64,000 nucleotides of DNA from positions 28,552,501 through 28,616,500 of the forward strand of contig CM076140.1 in the NCBI GenBank assembly GCA_038025085.1, read 5' to 3'. The stretch comes from Tetragonia tetragonoides. Lineage: Eukaryota; Streptophyta; Magnoliopsida; Caryophyllales; Aizoaceae. The translations under genes were made by a program, and so were the position numbers. Each line of letters begins with the position of its first letter. Position 1 is the stretch's first letter. The notes beneath the pieces are model-generated. The model saw only the letters and a program-made list of their open reading frames with translations, made no database searches and had not been told where the DNA came from. This document shows, piece by piece, positions 47,686 through 60,400 of this stretch.

Positions 47686-48469
47686 TGATACGTTTGCAAC
47701 TACAACCTTAGCAATTTGTAAACAAAAACAGAGGATTAAGAGAAGAAAGGATAATGAGTATCACCACCAAAGCTATAAAGGATTAAACCACCAAGCTATG
47801 GATAAAGAATACTACTTGCTCACCAAATAACCCTAAGATTATTGTAAAGAACGCAAGATTTGTAAGAAGGCAGCAGCCGTGTAATTTTCATTCATCAACA
47901 AGTGCCTTTTACATCAGCTGTTCTTACATATTTATAGGAGTCACAAATGTGCCCTAATAACCTAAGAGTACTCTAGAAAGGGTGAGCTGTCCAAGAGTAG
48001 TGCCCAAGCAAAATGAAACTTCAGTATTTTGCCCAAAAATGAGCCAAATACGTGCAGTACAATTTGGAGCGCATTTCCTTCCGTTTTGGACCACTTGACA
48101 GCTGTTGCTTGTCCTTGCATAAGTACAAACGTGGGTGAGCTGTAAGGAGCCTCATTCTTCATCCTTACCTGCCCCATGTGCTCTTAGGCGCGCCTTACTC
48201 AGCAACTACTTAGGGAATTCAAATAACAACTAATTACATTTGTTAATTATGCTAATTACATGCAGGGTGCACTATAACTAACACTAATCACAAATGCTTA
48301 TTTGTACGGATTAATCTTGTACGGACATAACCTAGATTAAGTGGCCAAAAGGACACTAAGACCTCTAGGACCAGAATTATCATCAATCAAACGTGAGAGA
48401 GTCCCAAATGCCATGATTAATGCATTAATGCTCACGCTCGTAACTTGATGACCTGATGCTAACGCATCA
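47686..48469 (-). repeat. 5' LTR of the CRM element (784 bp)
   Basis: Same length and termini as the 3' LTR. Differences seen by eye include GCAACTACAACC/GCAATTACAACC, AAGTACAAACG/AAGGACAAACG and ATCATCAATC/ATCACCATTC. TATAAATA on the minus strand at 47936-47929. Confidence 0.92.
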
Positions 48470-48692
48470 GGTTACAATTACATTGCATCCTACATTGAAG
48501 ATACTTTGGAATACACGCGCAAGATGGGGATTAAAGCTCTTGTTATATGATCACGTTCATTATGGAGAACCTCGTAATCTTGACAGTTCTGATAGTTTTT
48601 CGTATTTTGGCCATAACTCGCTCATACTAAATCGAAACGTGGTAATTCAAAGTTCTGTAGAAAGCTGGAAACGACATCTAAAACTCCCATAC
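48470..48692 (+). mobile_element. LTR fragment F, copy 2, right part
   Basis: Begins with the second TSD copy (GGTTA, 48470-48474), then ACAATTACATTGCATCC, and ends at ACTCCCATAC, where satellite CCGTTTTAAAAGC resumes. It is the same internal LTR breakpoint as copies 1 and 3. The monomer that follows carries the unusual CATTCGTTAGAGTG, also found after copy 1. Confidence 0.85.
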
Positions 48693-51600
48693 CCGTTTTA
48701 AAAGCTCATACGAGTAGGGTGAAAGAGATTTGAGTTCTTTTGTGTTGTATATTAAGAGAAAGCATCCAAATACTTTGTTTGCATTCGTTAGAGTGTGAAA
48801 CTACACCTAGGATGTTTACAAGTACAAACAAGCTTCAACTCAAGCTTTTGAATGCATTTACGCGTTTTAACAGCTCTTACGACTAGGGTGATAGAGATAG
48901 TGTTCTTTTGTGTTGTATATTAAGAGAAAGCACCCAAATGTTTTGTTTGCATTCATTTGAGTATGAAACTACACCAAGAATGTTTTAAAGTGTAAACAAG
49001 CTTCAACATAAGCTTTTGAATGCATTTACGCGTTTTAAAAGCTCATACGAGTAGGGTGAAAGAGATTTGAGTTCTTTTGTGTTGTATATTAAGAGAAAGC
49101 ATCCAAACACTTTGTTTGCAGTCATTTGAGTGTGAAACTACTCCTAGGATGTTTACAAGTACAAACAAGCTTCAACTCAAGCTTTTGAATGCATTTACGC
49201 GTTTTAAAAGCTCATACGAGTAGGGTGATAGAGATTGAGTTCTTTTGTGTTGTATATCAAGAGAAAGCACCTAAATGTTTTGTTTGCATTCATTTGAGTA
49301 TGAAACTACACCAAGAATGTTTTAAAGTGCAAACAAGCTTCAACTTAAGCTTTTGAATGCATTTACGCGTTTTAAAAGCTCATACGAGTAGGGTGAAAGA
49401 GATTTGAGTTCTTTTGTGTTGTATATTAAGAGAATGCATCCAAATACTTTGTTTGCATTCATTTGAGCGTGAAACAACACCAAGGATGTTTACAAGTACA
49501 AACAAGCTTCAACTCAAGCTTTTGAATGCATTTACACGTTTTAAAAGCTCTTACAACTAGGGTGATAGAGATCGTGTTCTTTTGTGCCGTATCTTAAGAG
49601 AAAGCACCCAAATGTTTCGTTTGCATTCATTTGAGTATGAAAGTACAACAAGAATGTTTTAAAGTGCAAACAAGCTTCAACTTAAGCTTTTGAATGCATT
49701 TACGCGTTTTAAAAGCTCATACGAGTAGGGTGAAAGAGATTTGAGTTCTTTTGTGTTGTATATTAAGAGAAAGCATCCAAACACTTTGTTTGCAGTCATT
49801 TGAGTGTGAAACTACTCCTAGGATGTTTACAAGTACAAACAAGCTTCAACTCAAGATTTTGAATGCATTTATGCGTTTTAAAAGCTCATACGAGTAGGGT
49901 GATAGAGATTGAGTTCTTTTGTGTTGTATATCAAGGGAAAGCACCCAAATGTTTTGTTTGCATTCATTTGAGTATGAAACTACACCAAGAATGTTTTAAA
50001 GTGCAAACAAGCTTCAACTCAAGCTTTTGAATGCATTTACGCGTTTTAAAAGCTCATACGAATAGGGTGCAAGAGATTTGAGTTCTTTTGTGTTGTATAT
50101 TAAGAGAAAGCATCCAAATACTTTATTTGCATTCATTTGAGTTTGAAACTACACCTAGGACGTTTACAAGTACAAACAAGCTTCAACTCAAGCTTTTGAA
50201 TGCATTTACGCGTTTTAAAAGCTCATACGAGGAGGATCAAAGAGATTTGAGTTCTGATGTAATGTATATTAACAGAAAGCATCCAAATACTTTCTTTGGA
50301 TTCATTTGAGTGTGAAACTACACCTATGATGTTTACAAGAACAAACAAGCTTCAACTCAAGCTTGTGAATGCATTTACGCGTTTTAAAAAATCATACGAG
50401 TAGGGTGAAAGAGATTTGAGTTCTTTCGTGTTGTATATTAAGAGAAAGCATCCAAACACTTTGTTTGCATTTATTTGAGTGTGAAACTACTCCTAGGATG
50501 TTTACAAGTACAAAAAAGCATCAACTCAAGCTTTTGAATGCATCTACGCGTTTTAACAGCTCTTACGACTAGAGTGATAGAGATCCAGTTCTTTTGTGTT
50601 GTATATTAAGAGAAAGAACCCAAATGTTTTGTTTGCATACATTTGAGGATCAAAAATACACCAAGAATGTTTCAAAGTGCAAACAAGCTTCAACTCAAGC
50701 TTTTAAATGCATTTACGCGTTTTAAAAGCTCATACGAGTAGCGTGAAAGAGATTTGAGTTCTTTTGTGGTGTATATTAAGAGAAAGCATCCAACTACTTT
50801 ATTTGGATTCATTTTTGAGTGTGAAACTACACCTAGCATGTTTACAAGTACAAACAAGCTTGAACTCAAGCTTTTGAATGCATTTACGCGTTTTAAAAGC
50901 TCATACGAGTAGGGTGAAAGAGATTTGAGTTCTTTTGTGCTGTATATTAAGAGAAAGCATCCAAATACTTTGTTTGGATTCTTTTGATTGTGAAACTAAA
51001 CCTAGGATGTTTACAAGTACAAACAAGCTTAAACTCAAACTTTTGAATGCATTTACGCGTTTTAAAAGCTCAAACGAGTAGGGTGAAAGAGATTTGAGTT
51101 ATTTTGTGTTGTATATTAAGAGAAAGCATCCAAATACTTTGTTTGCATTCATTTGAGTGTGAAAATACACCTTGGATGTTTACAAGTACAAAAAAGATTC
51201 AACTCAAGCTTTTGAATGTATTTACGCGTTTTAACAGCTCTTACGACTAGGGTGATAGAGATCGAGTTCTTTTGTATTGTATATTAAGAGAAAGCACCCA
51301 AATGTTTTGTTTGCATTCATTTGAGTATGAAACTACACCAAGAATGTTTAAAGTGCAAATAAGCTTCAACTCAAGCTTTTGAATTCATTTACGCGATTTA
51401 AAAGCTCATACGAGGAGGATCAAAGAGATTTGAGTTCTGTTGTAATGTATATTAACAGAAAGCATCCAAATACTTCCTTTGGATTCATTTGAGTGTGAAA
51501 CTACACCTATGATGTTTACAAGAACAAACTAGCTTCAACTCAAGCTTGTGAATGCATTTACGCGTTTTAAAAGCTAATACGAGTAGGGTGAAAGAGATTT

Positions 51601-54088
51601 GAGTTCTTTTGTGTTGTACATTAAGAGAAAGCATCCAAATACTTTGTTTGGATTCTTTTGAGTGTGAAACTACACCTAGGATGTTTACAAGTTCAAACAA
51701 GCTTAAACTCAAACTTTTGAATGCATTTACGCGTTTTAAAAGCTCAAACGAGTAGGGTGAAAGAGATTTGAGTTATTTTGTGTTGTATATTAAGAGAAAG
51801 CATCCAAATACTTTGTTTGCATTCATTTGAGTGTGAAAATACTCCTAAGATGTTTACAAGTACAAAAAAGCATCAACTCAAGCTTTTGAATGCATCTACG
51901 CGTTTTAACAGCTCTTACGACTAGGGTGATAGAGATCGTGTTCTTTTGTGTTGTATATTAAGAGAAAGCACCCAAATGTTTTGTTTGCATTCATTTGAGT
52001 ATGAAACTACACCAAGAATGTTTTAATGTGCAAACAAGCTTCAACTTAAGCTTTTGAATGCATTTACGCATTTTAAAAGCTCATACGAGTAGGGTGAAAG
52101 AGATTTGAGTTCTTTTGTGTTGTATATTAAGAGAATGCATCCAAATACTTTGTTTGCATTCATTTGAGCGTGAAACAACACCAAGGATGTTTACAAGTAC
52201 AAACAAGCTTCAACTTAAGCTTTTGAATGAATTTACGCGTTTTAAAAGCTCATACGAATAGGGTGAAAGAGATTTGAGTTCTTTTGTGTTGTATATTAAG
52301 AGAAAGCATCCAAATACTTTATTGGCATTCATTTGAGTTTGAAACTACACCTAGGACGTTTACAAGTACAAACAAGCTTCAACTCAAGCTTTTGAATGCA
52401 TTTACGCGTTTTAAAAGCTCATACGAGGAGGATCAAAGAGATTTGAGTTCTGATGTAATGTATATTAACAGAAAGCATCCAAATATTTTCTTTGGATTCA
52501 TTTGAGTGTGAAACTACACCTATGATGTTTACAAGAACAAACAAGCTTCAACTCAAGCTTGTGAATGCATTTACGCGTTTTAAAAGCTCATACGAGTAGG
52601 GTGAAAGAGATTTGAGTTCTTTCGTTTTGTATATTAAGAGAAAGCATCCAAATACTTTGTTTGCATTCATTTGAGTGTGAAACTACTCCTAGGATGTTTA
52701 CAAGTACAAAAAAGCATCAACTCAAGCTTTTGAATGCATCTACGCGTTTTAACAGCTCTTACGACTAGGGTGATAGAGATCGAGTTTTTTTGTGTTGTAT
52801 ATTAAGAGAAAGCACCCAAATGTTTTGTTTGCATTCATTTGAGGATCAAAACTACACCAAGAATGTTTCAAAGTGCAAACAAGCTTCAACTCAAGCTTTT
52901 AAATGCATTTACGCGTTTTAAAAGCTCATACGAGTAGCGTGAAAGAGATTTGAGTTCTTTTGTGGTGTATATTAAGACAAAGCGTCGAACTACTTTATTT
53001 CGATTCATTTGAGTGTGAAACTACACCTAGGATGTTTACAAGTACAAACAAGCTTCAACTCAAGCTTTTGAATGCATTTACGCGTTTTAAAAGTTCATAC
53101 GAGTAGGGTGAAAGAGATTTGAGTTCTTTTGTGTTGTATATTAAGAGAATGCATCCAAATACTTTGTTTGCATTCATTTCAGTGTGAAACTACACCAAGG
53201 ATGTTTACAAGTACAAACAAGCTTCAACTCAAGCTTTGGAATGCATTTACGCGGTTTAAAAACTCACACGAGTAGGGTGAAAGAGATTTGAGTTCTTTTG
53301 TGTTGAATATTAAGAGAAAGCATCCAAATACTTTGTTTGCATTCATTTGAGTTTGAAACTACACCTAGGATGTTTACAAGTACAAACAATCTTCAACTCA
53401 AGCTTTTGAATGCATTTACGCGTTTTAAAAGCTCATACGAGTAGGGTAAAAGAGATTTGAGTTCTTTTGTGTTGTATATTAAGAGAAAGCATCCAAATAC
53501 TTTGTTTGGATTCATTTGAGTGTGAAACTACACCAAGTATGTTTACAAGTACAAACAAGCTTCAACTCAAGCTTTGGAATGCATTTACGCGTTTTAAAAG
53601 TTCATACGAGTAGGGTGAAAGAGATTTGAGTTCTTTTGTGTTGTATATTAAGAGAAAGCATCCAACTACTTTGTTTGGATTCATTTGAGTGTGAAACTAC
53701 ACCAAGGATGTTTACAAGTACAAACAAGCTTCAACTCAAGCTTTGGAATGCATTTACGCGTTTTAAAAGGTCATACAAGTCGGGTGAAAGAGATTTGAGT
53801 TCTTTTGTGTTTTATATTAAGAGAAAGCATCCAAATACTTTGTATCGATTCATTTGAGTGTGAAACTACACCTAGGATGTTTACAAGTACAAACAAGCTT
53901 CATCTCAAGCTTTTGAATGCATTTACGCGTTTTAAAAGCTCATACAAGTAGGGTGAAAGAGATTTGAGTTCTTTTGTGTTTTATATTAAGAGAAAGCATC
54001 CAAATACTTTGTTTGCACTCATTTGAGTATAAAACTACACCAAGAATGTTTTAAAGTGCAAACAAGCTTCAACTCAAGCTTTTGAATG
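48693..54088 (+). repeat. Satellite array, forward orientation, with type C monomers
   Basis: About 32 monomers. Besides types A and B there is a type C with GAGGAGGATCAAAGAGATTT, TTCTGATGTAATG (or TTCTGTTGTAATG) and TTAACAGAAAGC, at about 50228, 51415 and 52426. A ~2,196-bp step (13 monomers) links near-identical stretches around 50088 and 52284. No genes are seen. Confidence 0.95.
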
Positions 54089-54494
54089 TGATGCAGGAGC
54101 AACATGCTTAAAAAACGATACACATCATATTCACCATTATATAGATCTTATTAATGATCTTGATTCCTCTACACGGCTCTTCAAGAAAAACAATGGTGTT
54201 TTCCAAGGAGAATTGAAAGAACATTAAATCTTAGTTCTATTATGTTCGTTTATGGAGCATGTTTTAAAATGGGTTACAATTACATTGCATCCTACATTGA
54301 AGATACTTTGGAATACATGCGCAAGATGGGGATTAAAGCACTTGTTATATGATCACGTTCATTATGGAGAACCTCGTAATCTTGGCAGTTCTGATAGTTT
54401 TTCGTATTTTGGCCATAACTCGCTCATACTAAATCTAAACGTGGTGATTCAAAGTTCTGTAGAAAGCTGGAAACGACATCTAAAACTCCCATAC
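54089..54494 (+). mobile_element. LTR fragment F, copy 3
   Basis: Same left (GAATG|TGATGCAGG) and right (CTCCCATAC|CCGTTTT) junctions as copies 1 and 2, and an uninterrupted GGTTACAATTACATTG that serves as an empty site for the CRM insertion. The left flank lacks one monomer relative to copies 1 and 2. The following monomer has CATTCGCTAGAGTG. In the LTR-encoded frame it has one stop (GAACATTAAATC where the others read GAACATTCAATC). Confidence 0.85.
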
Positions 54495-57400
54495 CCGTTT
54501 TAAAAGCTCATACGAGTAGGGTGAAAGGGATTTGAGTTCTTTTGTGTTGTATATTAAGAGAAAGCATCCAAATACTTTGTTTGCATTCGCTAGAGTGTGA
54601 AACTACACCTAGGATGTTTACAAGTACAAACAAGCTTCAACTCAAGCTTTTGAATGCATTTACGCGTTTTAACAGCTCTTACGACTAGGGTGATAGAGAT
54701 AGTGTTCTTTTGTGTTGTATATTAAGAGAAAGCACCCAAATGTTTTGTTTGCATTCATTTGAGTATGAAACTACACCAAGAATGTTTTAAAGTGCAAACA
54801 AGCTTCAACATAAGCTTTTGAATGCATTTACGCGTTTTAAAAGCTCATACGAGTTGGGTGAAAGAGATTTGAGTTCTTTTGTGTTGTATATAAAGAGAAA
54901 GCATCCAAACACTTTGTTTGCAGTCATTTGAGTGTGAAACTACTCCTAGGATGTTTACAAGTGCAAACAAGCTTCAACTCAAGCTTTTGAATGCATTTAC
55001 GCGTTTTAAAAGCTCATCCGAGTAGGGTGATAGAGATTGAGTTCTTTTGTGTTGTATATCAAGAGAAAGCACCTAAATGTTTTGTTTGCATTCATTTGAG
55101 TATGAAACACCAAGAATGTTTCAAAGTGCAAACAAGCTTCAACTTAAGCTTTCGAATGCATTTACGCATTTTAAAAGCTCATACGAGTAGGGTGAAAGAG
55201 ATTTGAGTTCTTTTGTGTTGTATATTAAGAGAAAGCATCCAAATACTTTGTTTGCATTCGTTAGAGTGTGAAACTACACTTAGGATGTTTACAAGTACAA
55301 ACAAGTTTCAACTCAAGCTTTTGAATGCATTTACGCGTTTTAACAGCTCTTACGACTAGGGTGATAGAGATAGTGTTCTTTTGTGTTGTATATTAAGAGA
55401 AAGCACCCAAATATTTTGTTTGCATTCATTTGAGTATGAAACTACACCAAGAATGTTTAAAAGTGCAAACAAGCTTCAACATAAGCTTTTGAATGCATTT
55501 ACGCGTTTTAAAAGCTCATACGAGTAGGGTGAAAGAGATTTGAGTTCTTTTGTGTTGTATATTAAGAGAAAGCATCCAAACACTTTGTTTGCAGTCATTT
55601 GAGTGTGAAACTACTCCTAGGATGTTTACAAGTACAAACAAGCTTCAACTCAAGCTTTTGAATGCATTTACGCGTTTTAAAAGCTCATACGAGTAGGGTG
55701 ATAGAGATTGAGTTCTTTTGTGTTGTATATCAAGAGAAAGCACCTAAATGTTTTGTTTGCATTCATTTGAGTATGAAACTACACCAAGAATGTTTTAAAG
55801 TGCAAACAAGCTTCAACTTAAGCTTTTGAATGCATTTACGCGTTTTAAAAGCTCATACGAGTAGGGTGAAAGAGATTTGAGTTCTTTTGTGTTGTATATT
55901 AAGAGAATGCATCCAAATACTTTGTTTGCATTCATTTGAGCGTGAAATAACACCAAGGATGTTTACAAGTACAAACAAGCTTCAACTCAAGCTTTTGAAT
56001 GCATTTACACGTTTTAAAAGCTCTTACAACTAGGGTGATAGAGATCGTGTTCTTTTGTGCCGTATCTTAAGAGAAAGCACCCAAATGTTTCGTTTGCATT
56101 CATTTGAGTATGAAAGTACAACAAGAATGTTTTACAGTGCAAACAAGCTTCAACTTAAGCTTCTGAATGCATTTACGCGTTTTAAAAGCTCATACGAGTA
56201 GGGTGAAAGAGATTTGAGTTCTTTTGTGTTGTATATTAAGAGAAAGCATCCAAACACTTTGTTTGCAGTCATTTGAGTGTGAAACTACTCCTAGGATGTT
56301 TACAAGTACAAACAAGCTTCAACGCAAGCTTTTGAATGCATTTACGCGTTTTAAAAGCTCATACGAGTAGGGTGATAGAGATTGAGTTCTTTTGTGTTGT
56401 ATATCAAGGGAAAGCACCCAAATGTTTTGTTTGCATTCATTTGAGTATGAAACTACACCAAGAATGTTTTAAAGTGCAAACAAGCTTCAACTTAAGCTTT
56501 TGAATGAATTTACGCGTTTTAAAATCTCATACGAATAGGGTGAAAGAGATTTGAGTTCTTTTGTGTTGTATATTAAGAGAAAGCATCCAAATACTTTATT
56601 TGCATTCATTTGAGTTTGAAACTACACCTAGGACGTTTACAAGTACAAACAAGCTTTAACTCAAGCTTTTGAATGCATTTACGCGTTTTAAAAGCTCATA
56701 CGAGGAGGATCAAAGAGATTTGAGTTCTGATGTAATGTATATTAACAGAAAGCATCCAAATACTTTCTTTGGATTCATTTGAGTGTGAAACTACACCTAT
56801 GATGTTTACAAGAACAAACAAGCTTCAACTCAAGCTTGTGAATGCATTTACGCGTTTTAAAAGCTCATAAGAGTAGGGTGAAAGAGATTTGAGTTCTTTC
56901 GTGTTGTATATTAAGAGAAAGCATCCAAATACTTTGTTTGCATTCATTTGAGTGTGAAACTACTCCTAGGATGTTTACAAGTACAAAAAAGCATCAACTT
57001 AAGCTTTTGAATGCATCTACGCGTTTTAACAGCTCTTACGACTAGGGTGATAGAGATCGAGTTCTTTTGTGTTGTATATTAAGAGAAAGCACCCAAAATG
57101 TTTCAAAGTGCAAACAAGCTTCAACTCAAGCTTTTAAATGCATTTACGCGTTTTAAAAGCTCATACGAGTAGCGTGAAAGAGATTTGAGTTCTTTTGTGG
57201 TGTATATTAAGAGAAAGCATCCAACTACTTTACTTGGATTAATTTGAGTGTGAAACTACACCTAGGATGTTTACAAGTACAAACAAGCTTCAACTCAAGC
57301 TTTTGAATGCATTTACGCGTTTTAAAAGCTCATACGAGTAGGGTGAAAGAGATTTGAGTTCTTTTGTGTTGTATATTAAGAGAAAGCAGCCAAATACTTT

Positions 57401-60400
57401 GTTTGGATTCTTTTGATTGTGAAACTACACCTAGGATGTTTACAAGTACAAACAAGCTTAAACTCAAACTTTTGAATGCATTTACGCGTTTTAAAAGCTC
57501 AAACGAGTAGCGTGAAAGAGATTTGAGTTATTTTGTGTTGTATATTAAGAGAAAGCATCCAAATACTTTGTTTGCATTCATTTGAGTGTGAAAATACACC
57601 TAGGATGTTTACAAGTACAAAAAAGATTCAACTCAAGCTTTTGAATGTATTTACGCGTTTTAACAGCTCTTACGACTAGGGTGATAGAGATTGAGTTCTT
57701 TTGTGTTGTATATTAAGAGAAAGCACCCAAATGTTTTGTTTGCATTCATTTGAGTATGAAACTACACCAAGAATGTTTAAAGTGCAAATAAGCTTCAACT
57801 CAAGCTTTTGAATTCATTTACGCGATTTGAAAGCTCATACGAGGAGGATCAAAGAGATTTGAGTTCTGTTGTAATGTATATTAACAGAAAGCATCCAAAT
57901 ACTTTCTTTGGATTCATTTGAGTGTGAAACTACACCTATGATGTTTACAAGAACAAACTAGCTTCAACTCAAGCTTGTGAATGCATTTACGCGTTTTAAA
58001 AGCTCATACGAGTAGGGTGAAAGAGATTTGAGTTCATTTGTGTTGTACATTAAGAGAAAGCATCCAAATACTTTGTTTGGATTCTTTTGAGTGTGAAACT
58101 ACACCTGGGATGTTTACAAGTACAAACAAGCTTAAACTCAAACTTTTGAATGCATTTACGCGTTTTAAAAGCTCAAACGAGTAGGGTGAAAGAGATTTGA
58201 GTTCTTTCGTGTTGTATATTAAGAGAAAACATCCAAATACTTTGTTTGCATTCATTTGAGTGTGAAAATACTCCTAGGATGTTTACAAGTACAAAAAAGC
58301 ATCAACTCAAGCTTTTGAATGCATTAACGCGTTTTAACAGCTCTTACGACTAGGGTGATAGAGATCGTGTTGTTTTGTGTTGTATATTAAGAGAAAGCAC
58401 CCAAATGTTTTGTTTGCATTCATTTGAGTATGAAACTACACCACGAATGTTTTAAAGTGCAAACAAGCTTCAACATAAGGTTTTCAATGCATTTACGCGT
58501 TTTAAAAGCTCATACGAGTAGGGTGAAAGAGATTTGAGTTATTTTGTGTTGTATATTAAGAGAAAGCATCCAAACACTTTGTTTGCACTCATTTGAGTGT
58601 GAAACTACTCCTAGGATGTTTACAAGTACAAACAAGTTTCAACTCAAGCTTTTGAATGCATTTACGCGTTTTAAAAGCTCATAAGAGTAGGGTGATAGAG
58701 ATTGAGTTCTTTTGTGTTGTATATTAAGAGAAAGCATCCAAATACTTTGTTCGCATTCATTTGAGCGTGAAACAACACCTAGGATGTTTACAAGTACAAA
58801 CAAGCTTCAACTCAAGCTTTTGAATGCATTTACGCGTTTTAAAAGCTCATACAAGTAGGGTGAAAGAGATTTGAGTTCTTTTTTGTTGTATATTAAGAGA
58901 AAGTATCCAAATACTTCCTTTGCACTCATTTGAGTGATAAAATACACCTAGGATTTTTACAAGTACAAACAAGTTTCAACTCAAGATTTTGAATGCATTT
59001 ACGCGTTTTAAAAGCTCATACGAGTAGGGTGATAGAGATTGAGTTCTTTTGTGTGGTATATTAAGAGAAAGCATCCAAATACTTTGTTTGCATTCATTTG
59101 AGCGTGAAAGAACACCTAGGATGTTTACAAGTACAAACAAGCTTCAACTCAAGCTTTTGAATGCATTTACGCGTTTTAAAAGCTCATACCAGTAGGGTGA
59201 AAGAGATTTGAGTTCTTTTGTGTTCTACTTTATGAGAAAGCATCCAAATAGTTTGTTTGGATTCATTTTAGTGTGAAACTACACCTAGGATGTTTACAAG
59301 TACAAACAAGCTTGAACTCAAGCTTTTGAATGCATTTACGCGTTTTAAAAGCTCATACGAGTTGGGTGAAAGAGATTTGAGTTCTTTTGTGTTGTATATT
59401 AAGAGAAAGCATCCAAACACTTTGTTTGCAGTGATTTGAGTGTGAAACTACTCCTAGGATGTTTACAAGTACAAACAAGCTTCAACTCAAGCTTTTGAAT
59501 GCATTTACGCGTTTTAAAAGCTCATAGGAGTAGGGTGATAGAGATTGAGTTCTTTTGTGTTCTATATCAAGGGAAAGCACCCAAATGTTTTGTTTGCATT
59601 CATTTGAGTATGAAACTACACCAAGAATGTTTTAAGGTGCAAACAAGCTTCAACTTAAGCTTTTGAATGAATTTACGCGTTTTAAAAGCTCATAAGAATA
59701 GGGTGAAAGAGATTTGAGTTCTTTTGTGTTGTATATTAAGAGAAAGCATCCAAATACTTTATTTGCATTCATTTGAGTTTGAAACTACACCTAGGACGTT
59801 TACAAGTACAAACAAGCTTCAACTCAAGCTTTTGAATGCATTTACGCGTTTTAAAAGCTCATACGAGGAGGATCAAAGAGATTTGAGTTCTGATGTAATG
59901 TATATTAACAGAAAGCCTCCAAATACTTTCTTTGGATTCATTTGAGTGTGAAACTACACCTATGATGTTTACAAGAACAAACAAGCTTCAACTCAAGCTT
60001 GTGAATTCATTTACGCGTTTTAAAAGCTCATATAAGTAGGGTGAAAGAGATTTGAGTTCTTTCGTGTTGTATATTAAGAGAAAGCATCCAAATACTTTGT
60101 TTGCATTCATTTGAGTGTGAAACTACTCCTAGGATGTTTACAAGTACAAAAAAGCATCAACTCAAGCTTTTGAATGCATCTACGCGTTTTAACAGCTCTT
60201 ACGACTAGGGTGATAGAGATCGAGTTCCTTTGTGTTGTATATTAAGAGAAAGCACCCAAATGTTTTGTTTGCATTCATTTGAGGATCAAAACTACACCAA
60301 GAATGTTTCAAAGTGCAAACAAGCTTCAACTCAAGCTTTTAAATGCATTTACGCGTTTTAAAAGCTCACACGAGTAGCGTGAAAGAGATTTGAGTTCTTT

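Larger units (their letters stand above)
43211..48469 (-). mobile_element. Young CRM-clade Ty3/gypsy element lacking the integrase core
   Basis: 5,259 bp with TSD GGTTA. Minus-strand order: 5' LTR (48469-47686), PBS, one open gag-pol frame, PPT, 3' LTR (43994-43211). Both LTRs are 784 bp and differ at about five sites by eye (around 0.5%), so it is the most recent insertion in the window. The integrase C-terminus (RKERFPAKRKHKLMPR, SATFNVGDLLPYLED) and the ORF running into the LTR fit the CRM clade. The catalytic core of integrase is missing in frame, so it should depend on integrase from elsewhere. Confidence 0.93.
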
